Assembly: GCA_030447245.1 (NCBI GenBank)
Contig: JAUJPG010000004.1
Span: 92,295-138,924 of the forward strand
Length of the DNA: 46,630 bases
Source of the DNA: Chloroflexota bacterium
GTDB lineage: Bacteria; Chloroflexota; UBA6077; JACCZL01
Direction of reading: 5' to 3'
Made by a program: the position numbers and the translations under genes. Shown one piece after another: positions 32,214 to 41,920 of this stretch. Under the pieces are notes generated by a model. That model searched no databases. It saw only the letters and a list, made by a program, of their open reading frames with translations, and was not told the DNA's origin. Each line of letters begins with the position of its first letter. Position 1 is the first letter of the stretch.

Positions 32214-33878
32214 TCAGTCGAAGTCGCCCATGCCGCCGCCCATGCCGCCCATGCCGCCGGGCATGCCACCCCCGGCGCCCGCCGCCGGAGCCTTCTCCGG
32301 CTTCTCGGTCACCAGCGCGTCGGTCGTCAGCATGATCGCGGCCACCGAGGCGGCGTTCTCAACGGCCGACCGGGTCACTTTGGCCGGGTCGATGATGCCG
32401 GCCTGGACCAGGTCGGTGTATTCCTCGGCCGCCACGTCGAACCCCATGTTCGGGGACGTCTGCTGCCGCTGGCGCAGCTCCTGGACGATGACCGAGCCTT
32501 CCAGTCCAGCGTTGTTGACCAGCTGCCGAGTCGGCTCCTCGAGCGCCCGCTTGAAGATCTCGACGCCAACTTTCTGGTCGCCCTCGAGCTGGAGCTTCTC
32601 CAGCGCGCGAGCCACCGCGAGCAGCGCCACCCCGCCGCCCGGCACCACGCCCTCCTCAACGGCCGCGCGGGTCGCCTGGAGTGCGTCTTCGACGCGGGCC
32701 TTCTTCTCCTTGAGCTCGACTTCGGTGGCCGCTCCGACCTTGACGACGGCCACGCCGCCGGACAGCTTGGCCAGCCGCTCCTGGAGCTTCTCGCGGTCGT
32801 AGTCCGAGGTCGTCTCCTCGATCTGTGCCCTGATCTGGTTGATGCGGGCCTTGATCTGGTCCTCAGAGCCGTGGCCCTCGATGATCGTCGTCTCGTCCTT
32901 GTTGGCAGTCACGCGCCGCGCGCGCCCAAGGTCGTTGATCGTCGCGTTTTCGAGCTTCTTGCCTAGCTCCTCGGTGATCACCTCGCCGCCCGTGAGCGTC
33001 GCGATGTCGCGGAGCATCTCCTTGCGGCGGTCGCCGAAGCCCGGCGCCTTCACCGCCAGGACGTTCAGGATGCCGCGGAGCTTGTTGAGCACCATCGTGC
33101 CCAGGGCCTCGCCGTCGACATCCTCCGCAATGATGACCAGCTCCTTGCGGCCGGTCTGCACCAGACTCTCGAGCACCGGCAGGATGTCCGCCACCGCGCT
33201 GATCTTCTTGTCGGTGATCAGGATGTGCGGCTCGTCAACCTCGGCGACCATCCGGTCGGGGTTAGAGATGAAGTACGGCGAGATGTAGCCGCGGTCGAAC
33301 TGCATGCCCTCGGTGTACTCGATCTCGAGCTGGAGGGTCTTCGATTCCTCGACGGTGATGACGCCGTCCTTGCCGACCTTCTCCATCGCCTCGGCGAACA
33401 GCTTGCCGATCTCCGGATCGTTGGCTGAGATGGCGGCGATCCGCTCCAGATCCTCGCGGCCCTTGACTGGCACAGCGATCCGCTTGATCTCCTCCACGGC
33501 CGCCGCGGTCGCCTGCTCAATGCCCCGCTTCATCATCATCGGGTTCGCACCGGCGGCCACATTCCGCAGCCCTTCGGTCACCATCGACTGGGCCAGGATG
33601 GTCGCCGTCGTGGTGCCGTCGCCCGCGACGTCGTTCGTCTTGGTCGCCGCCTGCTTGAGCATCTGGGCGCCCATGTTCTGGAAGCTGTTCTCGAGCTCGA
33701 TCTCCTTGGCGACCGTGACGCCGTCGTGGGTGACCGTGGGCGGTCCCCACTTCTTGTCAATCGCCACGTTGCGCCCACGTGGCCCAAGAGTCACCCTGAT
33801 CGCGTTGGCCAGGGCATCAATGCCGCGCTTGAGCTCGCGCCGCGCATTCTCGTCGAAAACCAGATCCTTAGCAGCCAT
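32214..33878 (-). CDS. groEL: Chaperonin GroEL (Hsp60)
   Basis: ATP-driven folding chamber subunit, 554 residues, full length. Marks are the N-terminal [18 protein letters not shown], the ATP site [17 protein letters not shown] and [11 protein letters not shown], the [10 protein letters not shown] and [16 protein letters not shown] motifs, and the C-terminal Gly/Met repeat ([18 protein letters not shown]). The start has AGGAGG upstream. It follows groES by 15 nt and ends the cluster grpE-dnaK-groES-groEL. Confidence 0.98.
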   Translation of the reverse strand: MAAKDLVFDENARRELKRGIDALANAIRVTLGPRGRNVAIDKKWGPPTVTHDGVTVAKEIELENSFQNMGAQMLKQAATKTNDVAGDGTTTATILAQSMVTEGLRNVAAGANPMMMKRGIEQATAAAVEEIKRIAVPVKGREDLERIAAISANDPEIGKLFAEAMEKVGKDGVITVEESKTLQLEIEYTEGMQFDRGYISPYFISNPDRMVAEVDEPHILITDKKISAVADILPVLESLVQTGRKELVIIAEDVDGEALGTMVLNKLRGILNVLAVKAPGFGDRRKEMLRDIATLTGGEVITEELGKKLENATINDLGRARRVTANKDETTIIEGHGSEDQIKARINQIRAQIEETTSDYDREKLQERLAKLSGGVAVVKVGAATEVELKEKKARVEDALQATRAAVEEGVVPGGGVALLAVARALEKLQLEGDQKVGVEIFKRALEEPTRQLVNNAGLEGSVIVQELRQRQQTSPNMGFDVAAEEYTDLVQAGIIDPAKVTRSAVENAASVAAIMLTTDALVTEKPEKAPAAGAGGGMPGGMGGMGGGMGDFD

Positions 33879-33893
33879 AGCCTTCTCCTCCTA

Positions 33894-34202
33894 CTACGAG
33901 CTCTTGCCGTTTTCGATAACGGCGAGAACATCACGCTCGGTGAGAATCAGCAGATCCTCGTCGTCGAGCTTGAATTCGGTGCCACTGTACTTGGCGAAGA
34001 GCACGGTGTCGCCCTGCCTGATGTCCATCTGGAGCCGCTTGCCATTGTCCAGGGTGCGGCCGGGGCCAACCGAGGTCACCTCACCTTGCTGCGGCCGCTC
34101 GGTCGCCGTGTCAGGGAGGACGAGCCCGCTGCGGGTCGTCTCCTCGCGCGTCTTCGGCTTGACGACGACGCGATCGCCCATCGGCTTCAACTGCCATGCC
34201 AT
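33894..34202 (-). CDS. groES: Co-chaperonin GroES (Hsp10)
   Basis: A 102-residue lid of the GroEL chamber. It begins [16 protein letters not shown], has a mobile loop region ([19 protein letters not shown]) and ends in the roof and [15 protein letters not shown] strand. An AGGAGGAGGT ribosome site lies 6 nt before the ATG. Upstream, a 13-bp hairpin separates it from dnaK; downstream, groEL begins after 15 nt. No CIRCE element precedes it. Confidence 0.97.
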   Translation of the reverse strand: MAWQLKPMGDRVVVKPKTREETTRSGLVLPDTATERPQQGEVTSVGPGRTLDNGKRLQMDIRQGDTVLFAKYSGTEFKLDDEDLLILTERDVLAVIENGKSS

Positions 34203-34228
34203 AGTTTGACCTCCTCCTGTATGCTACG

Positions 34229-34272
34229 GACCTGTTCCCAGTCCTGTCGCTTGAGAGGGCTGGGAACAGGTC
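34229..34272 (-). promoter_or_regulatory. 13-bp hairpin between dnaK and groES
   Basis: A perfect 13-bp inverted repeat (34229-34241 with 34260-34272) with an 18-nt loop fills most of the 75-nt gap between the dnaK stop and the groES ribosome site. No U-tract follows in the direction of transcription. It may be an RNA processing or partial-termination site setting the dnaK to groESL ratio. Confidence 0.6.
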
Positions 34273-34277
34273 GATCC

Positions 34278-36203
34278 TTAAACCTCGCGGTACTCGCCCT
34301 CAACGGTGCCTGGGCGGGCGCCCGCGGCGCCGCCCGGTTGCCCTCCCTCCGGCTGGGTCCCGTCGGGCCCCTGCCCGTTCCCAGGCGCACCCTGCTCGGC
34401 ACTGTAGACGGCCTGACCGGCTCGCTCCAGCGCACCCTGAAGGGCCTGCATCCCGTCGCGGATCGCCGCCGCGTCGGTCCCCGCTAGCGCCTCGCGCAGC
34501 GTCTTGGTCCGCTCCTCCACCTCCGTCCGAAGCTCAGGCGGCAGCTTGTCGCCGCTGTCCTGGATGATCTTCTCTGCCTGGTACGCCAGGTTGTCGGCGC
34601 GGTTACGCTCCTCGATCTCCTCGCGGCGGCGGGCATCCTCCACCGCGTTCACCTCGGCCTCGCGCACCATCCGCTCGATCTCGTCCTTCGCCAGCCCCGA
34701 GCTGGCGGTGATCACGATCTTCTGCTCCTTGCCAGTCGCCTTGTCCTTGGCCGAGACGTTCAGAATGCCGTTCGCGTCGATGTCGAACGTCACCTCGATC
34801 TGCGGGACGCCGCGCGGAGCAGGCAGAATGCCGTCCAGGATGAAGCGCGCAAGCGACTTGTTCTCGGCCGCCATCGGTCGCTCGCCCTGGAGGACGTGGA
34901 CCTCGACCGAGGTCTGGCCGTCCGCCGCGGTCGTGAACGTCTCCGACTTGCTGGTCGGGATCGTCGTGTTGCGCTGAATCAGCGGCGTGCTGACGCCACC
35001 CAGGGTCTCGAGGCCCAGAGTCAGCGGGGTGACGTCCAGCAGCAAGATGTCCTTGACATCACCACCCAGGACACCGGCCTGGATCGCCGCGCCCGCGGCG
35101 ACCACCTCATCTGGGTTCACGCCCTTGTGAGGCTCCTTGCCGAACACTGCCTTGACTTGCTCGGCCACCGACGGCATGCGCGTCTGCCCACCCACGAGGA
35201 CGACCTCGTCGACCTGCCCGGTCTCGAGCCCGGCGTCCTTGAGCGCCTGGCGGCACGGGCCAATCGTCCGCTCGATCAGGTCGGCCGTCAGCTGTTCCAG
35301 CTTGGACCGGCTCAGCGTTAGGGCCAGGTGCTTCGGACCGGCCGCGTCGGCCGTAATGAACGGCAAGTTCAGTTCGGACTGCATCGTCGTGGACAGTTCG
35401 ATCTTGGCCTTCTCGGCGGCTTCCTTGAGCCGCTGAAGCGCCATCCGATCCTGCCGCAGGTCGATACCCTGGTCCTTCTTGAACTCGCCGATCGCCCAGT
35501 CGATGATCCGCTGGTCGAAATCATCGCCGCCGAGAAAGGTGTCGCCGTTCGTGGAGACCACCTCGAAGACGCCCTCGCCGACCCGCAGAATCGAGACGTC
35601 GAACGTGCCTCCGCCGAGGTCGTAGACGACAATCGTCTGGTCAGCGCCCTTCTTGTCGAGGCCGTACGCCAGGGACGCCGCGGTCGGCTCGTTAATGATC
35701 CGCAGCACTTCGAGCCCGGCGATCGTCCCAGCGTCCTTGGTGGCCTGGCGCTGGCTGTCGTTGAAGTAGGCCGGGACGGTGATCACCGCCTGGACGATCT
35801 TCTCGCCAAGCTTTGCCTCGGCGTCCTGCTTGAGCTTGCGCAGGATCATCCCGCTGACTTCTGGGGGTGAGAAGTCCTTGTCGCCCATCTGGACGCGGAC
35901 GTCACCGTTGGCGGCGGCCTTCACCTTATAGGGAATGTGCTTGAGCGCCTCCTGCACCTCTGGATCGCTGAACTTACGACCCATGAAGCGCTTGACGCTG
36001 AAGATCGTGTTCTCAGGATTGGTGATCGCCTGGCGGCGCGCCACCTGCCCGACGATCTGCTCGTTGTTCTTCGGATTGACGGCCACAACTGACGGCGTCA
36101 GGCGGTTGCCCTCGGCGTTTTCAAGGATGGTGGGTTCCCCCGCCTCCATCACCGCCATGACCGAGTTGGTCGTCCCGAGGTCGATACCCAAAACTTTCGG
36201 CAT
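34278..36203 (-). CDS. dnaK: Molecular chaperone DnaK (Hsp70)
   Basis: A 641-residue ATP-dependent chaperone. The ATPase domain begins [18 protein letters not shown], with [19 protein letters not shown], the phosphate-binding [15 protein letters not shown], and [13 protein letters not shown]. The linker is [13 protein letters not shown], and the substrate-binding domain and lid follow. The C-terminus is Gly/Pro/Gln-rich and ends in EGEYREV, near the EEV-type tail of other DnaKs. grpE lies 51 nt upstream, and the groESL genes downstream. No dnaJ is in the window. Confidence 0.98.
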   Translation of the reverse strand: MPKVLGIDLGTTNSVMAVMEAGEPTILENAEGNRLTPSVVAVNPKNNEQIVGQVARRQAITNPENTIFSVKRFMGRKFSDPEVQEALKHIPYKVKAAANGDVRVQMGDKDFSPPEVSGMILRKLKQDAEAKLGEKIVQAVITVPAYFNDSQRQATKDAGTIAGLEVLRIINEPTAASLAYGLDKKGADQTIVVYDLGGGTFDVSILRVGEGVFEVVSTNGDTFLGGDDFDQRIIDWAIGEFKKDQGIDLRQDRMALQRLKEAAEKAKIELSTTMQSELNLPFITADAAGPKHLALTLSRSKLEQLTADLIERTIGPCRQALKDAGLETGQVDEVVLVGGQTRMPSVAEQVKAVFGKEPHKGVNPDEVVAAGAAIQAGVLGGDVKDILLLDVTPLTLGLETLGGVSTPLIQRNTTIPTSKSETFTTAADGQTSVEVHVLQGERPMAAENKSLARFILDGILPAPRGVPQIEVTFDIDANGILNVSAKDKATGKEQKIVITASSGLAKDEIERMVREAEVNAVEDARRREEIEERNRADNLAYQAEKIIQDSGDKLPPELRTEVEERTKTLREALAGTDAAAIRDGMQALQGALERAGQAVYSAEQGAPGNGQGPDGTQPEGGQPGGAAGARPGTVEGEYREV

Positions 36204-36254
36204 GATGTCCTGTCCCTTCGTGCCGCGCGACGTCCCCGCCCGCGGCGAAGCGTG

Positions 36255-36896
36255 TTAGAAAGTGTCGGTAGTGGCGTGCGACTGCTCGGGCTCGCCGTCC
36301 TGTCGCTCGCGGGTCAGGCGCGCGGTGCCGCTGGCCGTGCTGCCTGCGCCCGCGCGAGCCACCGTGACCTGGGCCGGCCGCAACACGCGCTCGTGCAATG
36401 TGTAGCCGGGGTGGTACACCTGGGCAACCTGTCCTTCGGCGTACTCCGGGTGCTCCTCGTAGGCGACGGCCTCGTGGATCTGAGGATCGAACTCCTCACC
36501 CTCGGCCCCAATGCGGCTGAGCCCCTGCTGCTCTAGCGAGCGCTGTAGCTTCTGCCCGATCAGCGACATGCCCTGGGCCCAGGTATGCTCCCTCAGCTCG
36601 GCCGGCACCTGGTCGAGTGCGAGATCCAGGTCGTCCAGCGCCGGAAGTAGGCCACGCAGCAGCGCGGCGTTTGCGTCCTTGACGGTCCGCTCGCGCTCCT
36701 GCTCCGTACGCCGCTTGAAGTTCTGAAAGTCGGCCTGCGCCCGCTGGGCAAGGTCCAGGTACGTCTCGGCCTTGCCGCGCTGCTCGTCTGCCTGGCTGCG
36801 AGCCTCGTCGAGCTGCGCGCGCAGCGCCCCCACGTCGTCCTCGGCGGGCTCGGTCGCGCCACTCTCGGGCTGCCGCGCCTCGTCGTGGTCCTTCAT
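36255..36896 (-). CDS. grpE: Nucleotide exchange factor GrpE
   Basis: A 213-residue exchange factor for DnaK. It has an acidic N-terminal region, a long coiled coil (LRAQLDEARSQADEQRGKAE, then YLDLAQRAQADFQNFKRRTE) and a beta-domain with the signature region QIHEAVAYEEHPEYAEGQVAQV and LRPAQVTVA. The ATG was chosen for its GGAGG 5 nt upstream; the frame is open 120 codons further but reads as non-coding. It is the first gene of the chaperone cluster, so its leader probably controls the group. Confidence 0.93.
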   Translation of the reverse strand: MKDHDEARQPESGATEPAEDDVGALRAQLDEARSQADEQRGKAETYLDLAQRAQADFQNFKRRTEQERERTVKDANAALLRGLLPALDDLDLALDQVPAELREHTWAQGMSLIGQKLQRSLEQQGLSRIGAEGEEFDPQIHEAVAYEEHPEYAEGQVAQVYHPGYTLHERVLRPAQVTVARAGAGSTASGTARLTRERQDGEPEQSHATTDTF

Positions 36897-37231
36897 AGGC
36901 TCCTCCCGATCGGTCACCCGCCCACCCGAATGCGCTCGCCGAGGTGGCCCGCGCGACCAGACGGCGCCCTGGCGCCGTCTCTGGACTGAACTGTACCGGC
37001 GACTCCGTAAGACCGCGGTAAGAGGACTGTTAGCGTTGTGTAAGAGCCCGCTCGCGCCCGGGCTGACGCTTTCCCGCCACGCAGGCCTTCGGTTCCCCCT
37101 GCGCGGCACGCCCGCACCCCTGCCCCGCGCCTCATTCGCGTCACGCCCGGCCAGCGTGTCGGCGTAGTGACGCCCGACGGCGCCGGCCGACCCGTACCCT
37201 ACCGGCCGACCCTCGACAGGCAGGTGACGGC
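36897..37231. other. Divergent intergenic region upstream of grpE
   Basis: About 335 nt between the divergent grpE and C39-like genes. It holds the dyad at 36959-36980. No CIRCE, no clear sigma-32 or sigma-70 promoter and no gene are recognised. A TACAGT (minus strand, 36994-36989) could be a -10 for grpE but lacks a -35. Confidence 0.5.
36959..36980. promoter_or_regulatory. 22-bp dyad in the grpE leader
   Basis: AGACGGCGCC-CT-GGCGCCGTCT is a perfect inverted repeat with 10-bp arms and a 2-nt centre, 63 nt upstream of the grpE ATG. The tight centre favours a protein-binding operator over an RNA hairpin. It may stand in for the missing CIRCE/HrcA control. Confidence 0.55.
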
Positions 37232-38255
37232 ATGCGGAGCAAGGCCACCAGTGCACTAGTCACGACGCGGACCAGCATGGTGCAGGAGATCGCGTCGTGG
37301 CTGACGGCGAGTCGAAGGCGGGTGGCGCGGACGGTCATTCCAGTGACGATCGCCTGTATGCTGGTCAGCCTCCCCGGCGCGACGGCGACCGTCCGGGCGG
37401 TCGAGGCGGCCGAGCCCGGGGCGCCGACTGCCCGACGCGGCGACCTCACCCCCAACCAGTTGACCGATGGACCAACCCTCACCCCTGAGGAGGCCCTGGC
37501 GGCGTGCGGGCCGGCCGCGGCGGCGGCTCTCGCGCGTGCGCGCGGCCGATGGGTGACCCTTGACGCGGCCGTGGCAGCCGCCCGCGGGGTCGGTTGGAGC
37601 GCCGAGCATGGCATGGCCGGCCCAGCGAGTCTAGTAACCCTCCTCGAGCATCTGGGGGTCCCTGCGACGATCCACGCCGGCTTGGACAGCGCGCGTCTGA
37701 TGCGTGAGGTCCGGGCCGGCCGACCCGTCGTCATCCGAACGCTCGGCGAGCGCGGCCACTACCTCGTCGCCGAACGGTACGACGCGGCGAACGAGGCGTT
37801 CGACTTCGGCCAGAGTGCGCTGGTCCTCAAGCGCGCAGCCGGCCGGCGCTGGTTCAGCCTGGCGGAGATCTCGTCCCTGGGAGTGGGCACGCCGAGCCAC
37901 ACCATCTGGCTCGCTAGCTCGCCCGTGGACACGACTGTGGCCGCCATGACGCGCACGCCCGCCGCGCCGGCCGTCCCTGTCGCCCCCGCACGAAGTAGCT
38001 CGACCACATTCGAGTCGAGCAGCGGCTCAGCCTTGCATCCCGGCCGGCGCTGGATCGTCGACACCGGCGGTCTGGGAGCCCGTCTGCGCGGCGAGCCGAG
38101 CACCGACGCGGAACGTCGTCGGCAGCCTAGTCGACGGGGCGCCCGTAGCCGAGCAGGGCGAGGCAGTTCGAGCGGGTGGCCGCCTCTGGCGTCGCGTCGC
38201 CGTGAGCGGCACTGCCACTGCGTGGATCGACGCTTCACTGCTCGAGCCCGCCTGA
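37232..38255 (+). pseudogene. Exported C39-like cysteine-peptidase-type protein with SH3-like tail, frameshifted
   Basis: The N-terminus has a basic stretch and signal peptide (RTVIPVTIACMLVSLPGATATVRA). Residues about 85-230 form a C39/papain-like domain: Cys in ALAACGPAAAAALA, His in GERGHYLVAERY and an Asp in DFGQSALVL, with GPASLVTLLEHLGVPATIH between. An SH3-like domain starts at RWIVDTGGLGARLRGEPSTDA, then the frame changes near 38111-38113. The continuation in another frame (VVGSLVDGAPVAEQG ... RLWRRVAVSGTTAW-like) ends at a TGA at 38253-38255. One extra base would explain it. The intact product would be about 340 residues, secreted, perhaps binding or cutting cell-wall material. The residual frame runs on to 38641 without similarity. 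A second protein with a similar C39-like domain is encoded at about 39.1-41.8 kb. Confidence 0.72.
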
Positions 38256-38372
38256 CCCGGTGGCATCCAGCGCTGATCGCCGCGATGCGCCATTCGGTCG
38301 CTCGGTGTACCATTAGCGCATGCGACGGCAGCCTCTCGAACCGCGCATCACGGGTACGTTCCCGGCTCGCGA

Positions 38373-38657
38373 TTGGCGGCCGTGAAGCAGTTCGGCACGC
38401 CCGGGGACCGTTGGAGCTTGCCCCGCGTGCTGGCGGCAATGCTCGTTGGCACGCTTCTGTTCGGCGCGATCGGCTACGCCTTCGACCTCGTAATCGGCCC
38501 GCACATCGGTCAGCACGGCTGGTGGACCGTGACCGGCCTCGGCGGCACGATCGCCGGCGCCACCGCCCAGGCCGTACGCGAGTTCAGCACCCCTATGGGC
38601 GGCCCAATCCGCGCGCCCGCCTCTCCGGCGGAAGGGGCTGATGACCCAGACGCGTAG
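38373..38657 (+). CDS. Small two-helix membrane protein
   Basis: A 94-residue frame starting at TTG (or GTG 38382) with two hydrophobic segments (RVLAAMLVGTLLFGAIGYAF and WWTVTGLGGTIAGATAQAV) and a polar C-terminus. The hydrophobic pattern and Gly spacing look protein-like. I do not recognise a family. It overlaps only the out-of-frame tail of the frameshifted C39-like gene, which supports it as the real gene here. Confidence 0.5.
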   Translation: MAAVKQFGTPGDRWSLPRVLAAMLVGTLLFGAIGYAFDLVIGPHIGQHGWWTVTGLGGTIAGATAQAVREFSTPMGGPIRAPASPAEGADDPDA

Positions 38658-39166
38658 ACTCTCCCGTTCTACCGCGGGGCGGCTTACGTCAACCTCCTAT
38701 CTCCGTCTCTTCGCGGAGCCGCCAGTCGCATCGTTGGGGTCCGCGCCTGGCTCAATGGAACCCGCGATGTGGTGCGGCGCGAACGTCACTCGCAGGCTTG
38801 CATCGCGCCGCGGCGTTCGTTGGGGTTGATCGCCGAGGCAAGGCCCGCGTTATCGCGATTTTTGGCATCCATGGCACGAAACTCGCAACATTGTGCCGGT
38901 GCGATGGATCTCGCCTCGGCGGTCACAGGCCTGTATCGATGCGAATCCGGTCTACTTGATGCGCGTGCGCGCCGGCTCGAGCCAGACGTATACTGGCCGC
39001 CGTCCTACGACATCGAGAGAGGTTTGATCGCCTGGACGCAAGGACGCGAACATTGAGCCGTCATCGATGCTCAATCCGTATGGCGTGTCTCGCGGAGCGC
39101 GTCAGACGCTGGGTGCTCACCAGATCCGCTCGGAGGGCTTTCGCAGCCATCAGCCAGCGTCAGGTA
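38658..39166 (+). other. Intergenic region upstream of the SdrD-B-like surface-protein gene
   Basis: About 400-500 nt with no convincing gene. Short frames (38641-38829, 38769-39056) lack ribosome sites and protein character. A TATACT at 38989-38994 could be a -10 for the surface-protein gene, but there is no matching -35. Confidence 0.4.
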
Positions 39167-41794
39167 ATGATCACCGAGATCCGGCGGTCCGCGCCGGCGC
39201 CCGGAACCGGTCATATTGCTGGACGGTTTGTGTCTCTTCGGCGAAATTCCCCTGGCACGCCACCTCGAGGGCGACCGCGACGCACAGCATTCGCCTGGCG
39301 GCACCTGGTCCTGGGCCTGTCGGTCATAGTTGCCGCGGGCGCCGGTGCTCCGGCCACGCTCGCCCAACCGCCCACCCCCACGCCGACCGCGACCCCTACA
39401 CCCACACCCACACCCACACCGACACCCACACCCACATCGACACCCACACCGACACCCACGCTTGTCCCACCCACACCGACACCCACGCTTGTCCCACCCA
39501 CTCCGACGCCGCTGGTGCCCAGCGCCAGCTTCATCGGCGGCACCGTCTTCAGAGACATCAACGGCGATGGCGTTCGTAACGCGGGCGAGGTTGGTATCCG
39601 TGACGTGAACGTCTCGATCCAGTTGAACCGAGGCGGGAGCCCGGTCCGCCGAACCAAGACCAACAGCGACGGCGAGTACATCTTCCGCGACTTGCCCGCT
39701 GGAACCTACGTGGTGGCAGTCGAGACCCCGTCCAATTTCACCAACTCGACGCCGATCCAGATCGAGGTCGACGTTGACGGCCGAACCGGCACCCGCATCG
39801 CCAATTTCGGGTTGCTGCCCACCACGGTCGCGCCGATCGTCGGCAGGGCCGCCGGCTCTGGTGGTACCCCGGGACGCACCGCGGCCGGCACGACGGCTCG
39901 GGCGACCGCCACCCCGGCCCCCACGGCGACGCCATCGCCCACGCCCACGATGACCCCGATTCCTACCCCGACGCCGACCATCCCTCAACAGCTGGCAGCA
40001 CTGACGCGCCTGCAGAGCGCCCGCTGCGCCTTCAGCGGGAGGTCGGACGACAACGGCGTGATTACGGACTTCGCCGGTCAAGGGGACGCGGTCCGACCGG
40101 ACGGGCTCGACCTTGATCTGGCGATCAACGAGGAGTTTCTGGACGTCGTCGTGACCGGACCGCAAACGTTCGTGCGAGACAACCCAGAGATCCCCTGGAC
40201 GCCGGCCGGGCTGGCGATCCTGCGGCGGCTACACGGTGTGCTGTCGCCACTGGATCTGCTCAATCTCGAGAGCATCGCCGATCGCGTGCGAACGATCCGC
40301 TCGGGCGGCAGGGTTCAATTCGAGGGGCAGGACCTGCAGCTGTACGTGCTGGAGCTCGAACTGCGAACCCTGCCCAGCGGTGACCCCTTCATCGAACCCG
40401 CACAATTCACCCCCCTGGCCGGCACCATCGAGCTCTTCGTCGGCCCAGGCGACAACCTGATCCGGGTAGCTCGCTTCCAGGTCGAGCTGCCGCCGAATCG
40501 GCGGGAGCAGGCTGGGCGCGTCGAGACCGCCAAACTCGACGTGACGCTCAGTTGCAGCGAGCTGAACAGCCTCTTCGCGATTAGCGCTCCGCCGGAGGAG
40601 GAGATCGCTCGCACCGCGCCCGCCGCGGCCGACGGCGGTGTGGGAGCCCTGCCGCCAGGTGCCCGCGACAGCATCGCGGCCGCCCCGGCCCAGGTACCGG
40701 TGTTTGCATCCGGCGGAGAGGCACCCGCCCCAGCGCCAGTACGCCAGCCGGCATCTGGACCCGCGCCCGCAGCGGCGGTTTCAGAGCCGGCGGTGCGACC
40801 CGCGCCAGCACCGGCGTCGGTACCCGCGCAGACTACCTCGGCCCAACCCCGCGACGAGTCTGACGAGACCGCGACCGAGGCGCGTGTCCCAGCAAGCGGC
40901 GATCAAGGGGCGGGAGGAGCCAGCGATGCCGGGTCCGCGAGCGCCGCAGCGCTGTCCGCCCAGCGCTCGGCCGCGGCGGATCGCGCTCAGCAAGCGCTTG
41001 CTAGCGCGGCCGGTCCTCGCGCCGGTAGCCGCATCGAGCCCAACGCGGTGGCCCTCGCCGTGCCGTCGCGCCCGAGCGGCGAGCTCTCGAACGATCGCTT
41101 CACCACCGATGGCGCCGCCGCGCTGGCGATGATCCTCGAGTCATTCGGATCCACAGCGCGGGCCAGCGATCTCCAGGCGTTGATCGAGCGCCTCCAGGGT
41201 GCCCGGAGCCCTGGCGAAGCGGCGCGCATCGAGACGCTCATTCGGGCGGCCGGGCTCGGCTCGCTGCGGCCTCTCGGCGGCGAGGAGGACTGGAGCGCCG
41301 CCCTGGCTCTCGACTATCTGCGTCGTGGGTATCCGGTGCTCGCTCTGGTCAACTCCTCTCTGCTCCCGGGTGCGACACTCGACGATCAGCCATCCGACCG
41401 CTACATCGTCCTGACAGGCTTTGACGCCGACGGCTTGCTGTACCGCGATTCCACGGTGCCGGAAGGCAGCACGCGGCGAGTCACTCCGGCCGACCTCGAC
41501 CGAGCGTGGTCGAGCGCGATCCCGCCACGGGAAGGGGCCGCGTTTGCGTTTGGGGCGAGCCAGATGGGGCTTTTCGACGTACCCTCGCGTCAGGCAACCG
41601 CGGCGACCACCCCGGCTCGCGCCGCTTCGCCGTCCCCGGCGCTCGCGGCGCCAGTGCTCCTGGCAACGCCGATACCTGCCCCAGCCGAGCCGGCGTCGAC
41701 AGAGGCGGCAGGGGGAACGCCCTGGCTGCTCATCTCCTTCATCGCCCTGCTCGCGGTGTTGACCGGCTTCGTGCTCGCCCGTCTCCTTCGGTAG
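39167..41794 (+). CDS. Membrane-anchored surface protein: SdrD-B-like domain plus C39-like domain
   Basis: About 875 residues from the ATG at 39167; the frame is open from a TTG at 39053. A signal segment (LVLGLSVIVAAGAGAPATLA) is followed by a Thr-Pro-rich stalk with a perfect 27-bp repeat. Then come an SdrD-B-like domain (FRDINGDGVRNAGEVGI ... SDGEYIFRDLPAGTYVV), a second Thr-Pro linker and a domain of about 200 residues resembling LppX/LprG-type lipoproteins (VRTIRSGGRVQFEGQDLQLY). A long Ala/Pro-rich linker leads to a C39-like domain (RFTTDGAAALAMILESFG ... YIVLTGFDADGLLYRDS). A single C-terminal helix (WLLISFIALLAVLTGFVLA) and two Arg anchor it outward. The C39-like part lacks the catalytic Cys, so it may be a binding, not cutting, domain. 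Function unknown; adhesion or envelope maintenance is a guess. Confidence 0.75.
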   Translation: MITEIRRSAPAPGTGHIAGRFVSLRRNSPGTPPRGRPRRTAFAWRHLVLGLSVIVAAGAGAPATLAQPPTPTPTATPTPTPTPTPTPTPTSTPTPTPTLVPPTPTPTLVPPTPTPLVPSASFIGGTVFRDINGDGVRNAGEVGIRDVNVSIQLNRGGSPVRRTKTNSDGEYIFRDLPAGTYVVAVETPSNFTNSTPIQIEVDVDGRTGTRIANFGLLPTTVAPIVGRAAGSGGTPGRTAAGTTARATATPAPTATPSPTPTMTPIPTPTPTIPQQLAALTRLQSARCAFSGRSDDNGVITDFAGQGDAVRPDGLDLDLAINEEFLDVVVTGPQTFVRDNPEIPWTPAGLAILRRLHGVLSPLDLLNLESIADRVRTIRSGGRVQFEGQDLQLYVLELELRTLPSGDPFIEPAQFTPLAGTIELFVGPGDNLIRVARFQVELPPNRREQAGRVETAKLDVTLSCSELNSLFAISAPPEEEIARTAPAAADGGVGALPPGARDSIAAAPAQVPVFASGGEAPAPAPVRQPASGPAPAAAVSEPAVRPAPAPASVPAQTTSAQPRDESDETATEARVPASGDQGAGGASDAGSASAAALSAQRSAAADRAQQALASAAGPRAGSRIEPNAVALAVPSRPSGELSNDRFTTDGAAALAMILESFGSTARASDLQALIERLQGARSPGEAARIETLIRAAGLGSLRPLGGEEDWSAALALDYLRRGYPVLALVNSSLLPGATLDDQPSDRYIVLTGFDADGLLYRDSTVPEGSTRRVTPADLDRAWSSAIPPREGAAFAFGASQMGLFDVPSRQATAATTPARAASPSPALAAPVLLATPIPAPAEPASTEAAGGTPWLLISFIALLAVLTGFVLARLLR
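39448..39501 (+). repeat. 27-bp tandem repeat in the Thr-Pro stalk
   Basis: Two perfect 27-nt copies (39448-39474 and 39475-39501) encode TPTLVPPTP, within a longer tract of ACACCC-like repeats from about 39373. Confidence 0.9.
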
Positions 41795-41920
41795 CGATCC
41801 GATGCCGATCGCCTGCTCGTCAACGCGCTCCATCTCGCTGCATGCGCGAGCGACATGATCTGTCACGGCGCGGGAACGGCTCAGAACCGATCTGCTCAGA
41901 TGGCGTCGAGGGCAGAATAG

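Noticed and set aside
33879..34278. CIRCE (HrcA) element before groES
   Set aside because: No TTAGCACTC-N9-GAGTGCTAA-like repeat is present; the hairpin found there is unrelated.
36897..37256. N-terminal extension of the grpE frame
   Set aside because: No similarity or ribosome site; a good site and a typical GrpE N-terminus occur at 36896.
38641..39056. Two short open frames before the surface-protein gene
   Set aside because: No ribosome site, biased composition and no recognisable pattern.
39071..40165. A 364-codon minus-strand frame opposite the surface-protein gene
   Set aside because: Its Gly/Cys/Arg-rich repeats are simply the antisense of the Thr-Pro repeat tract.
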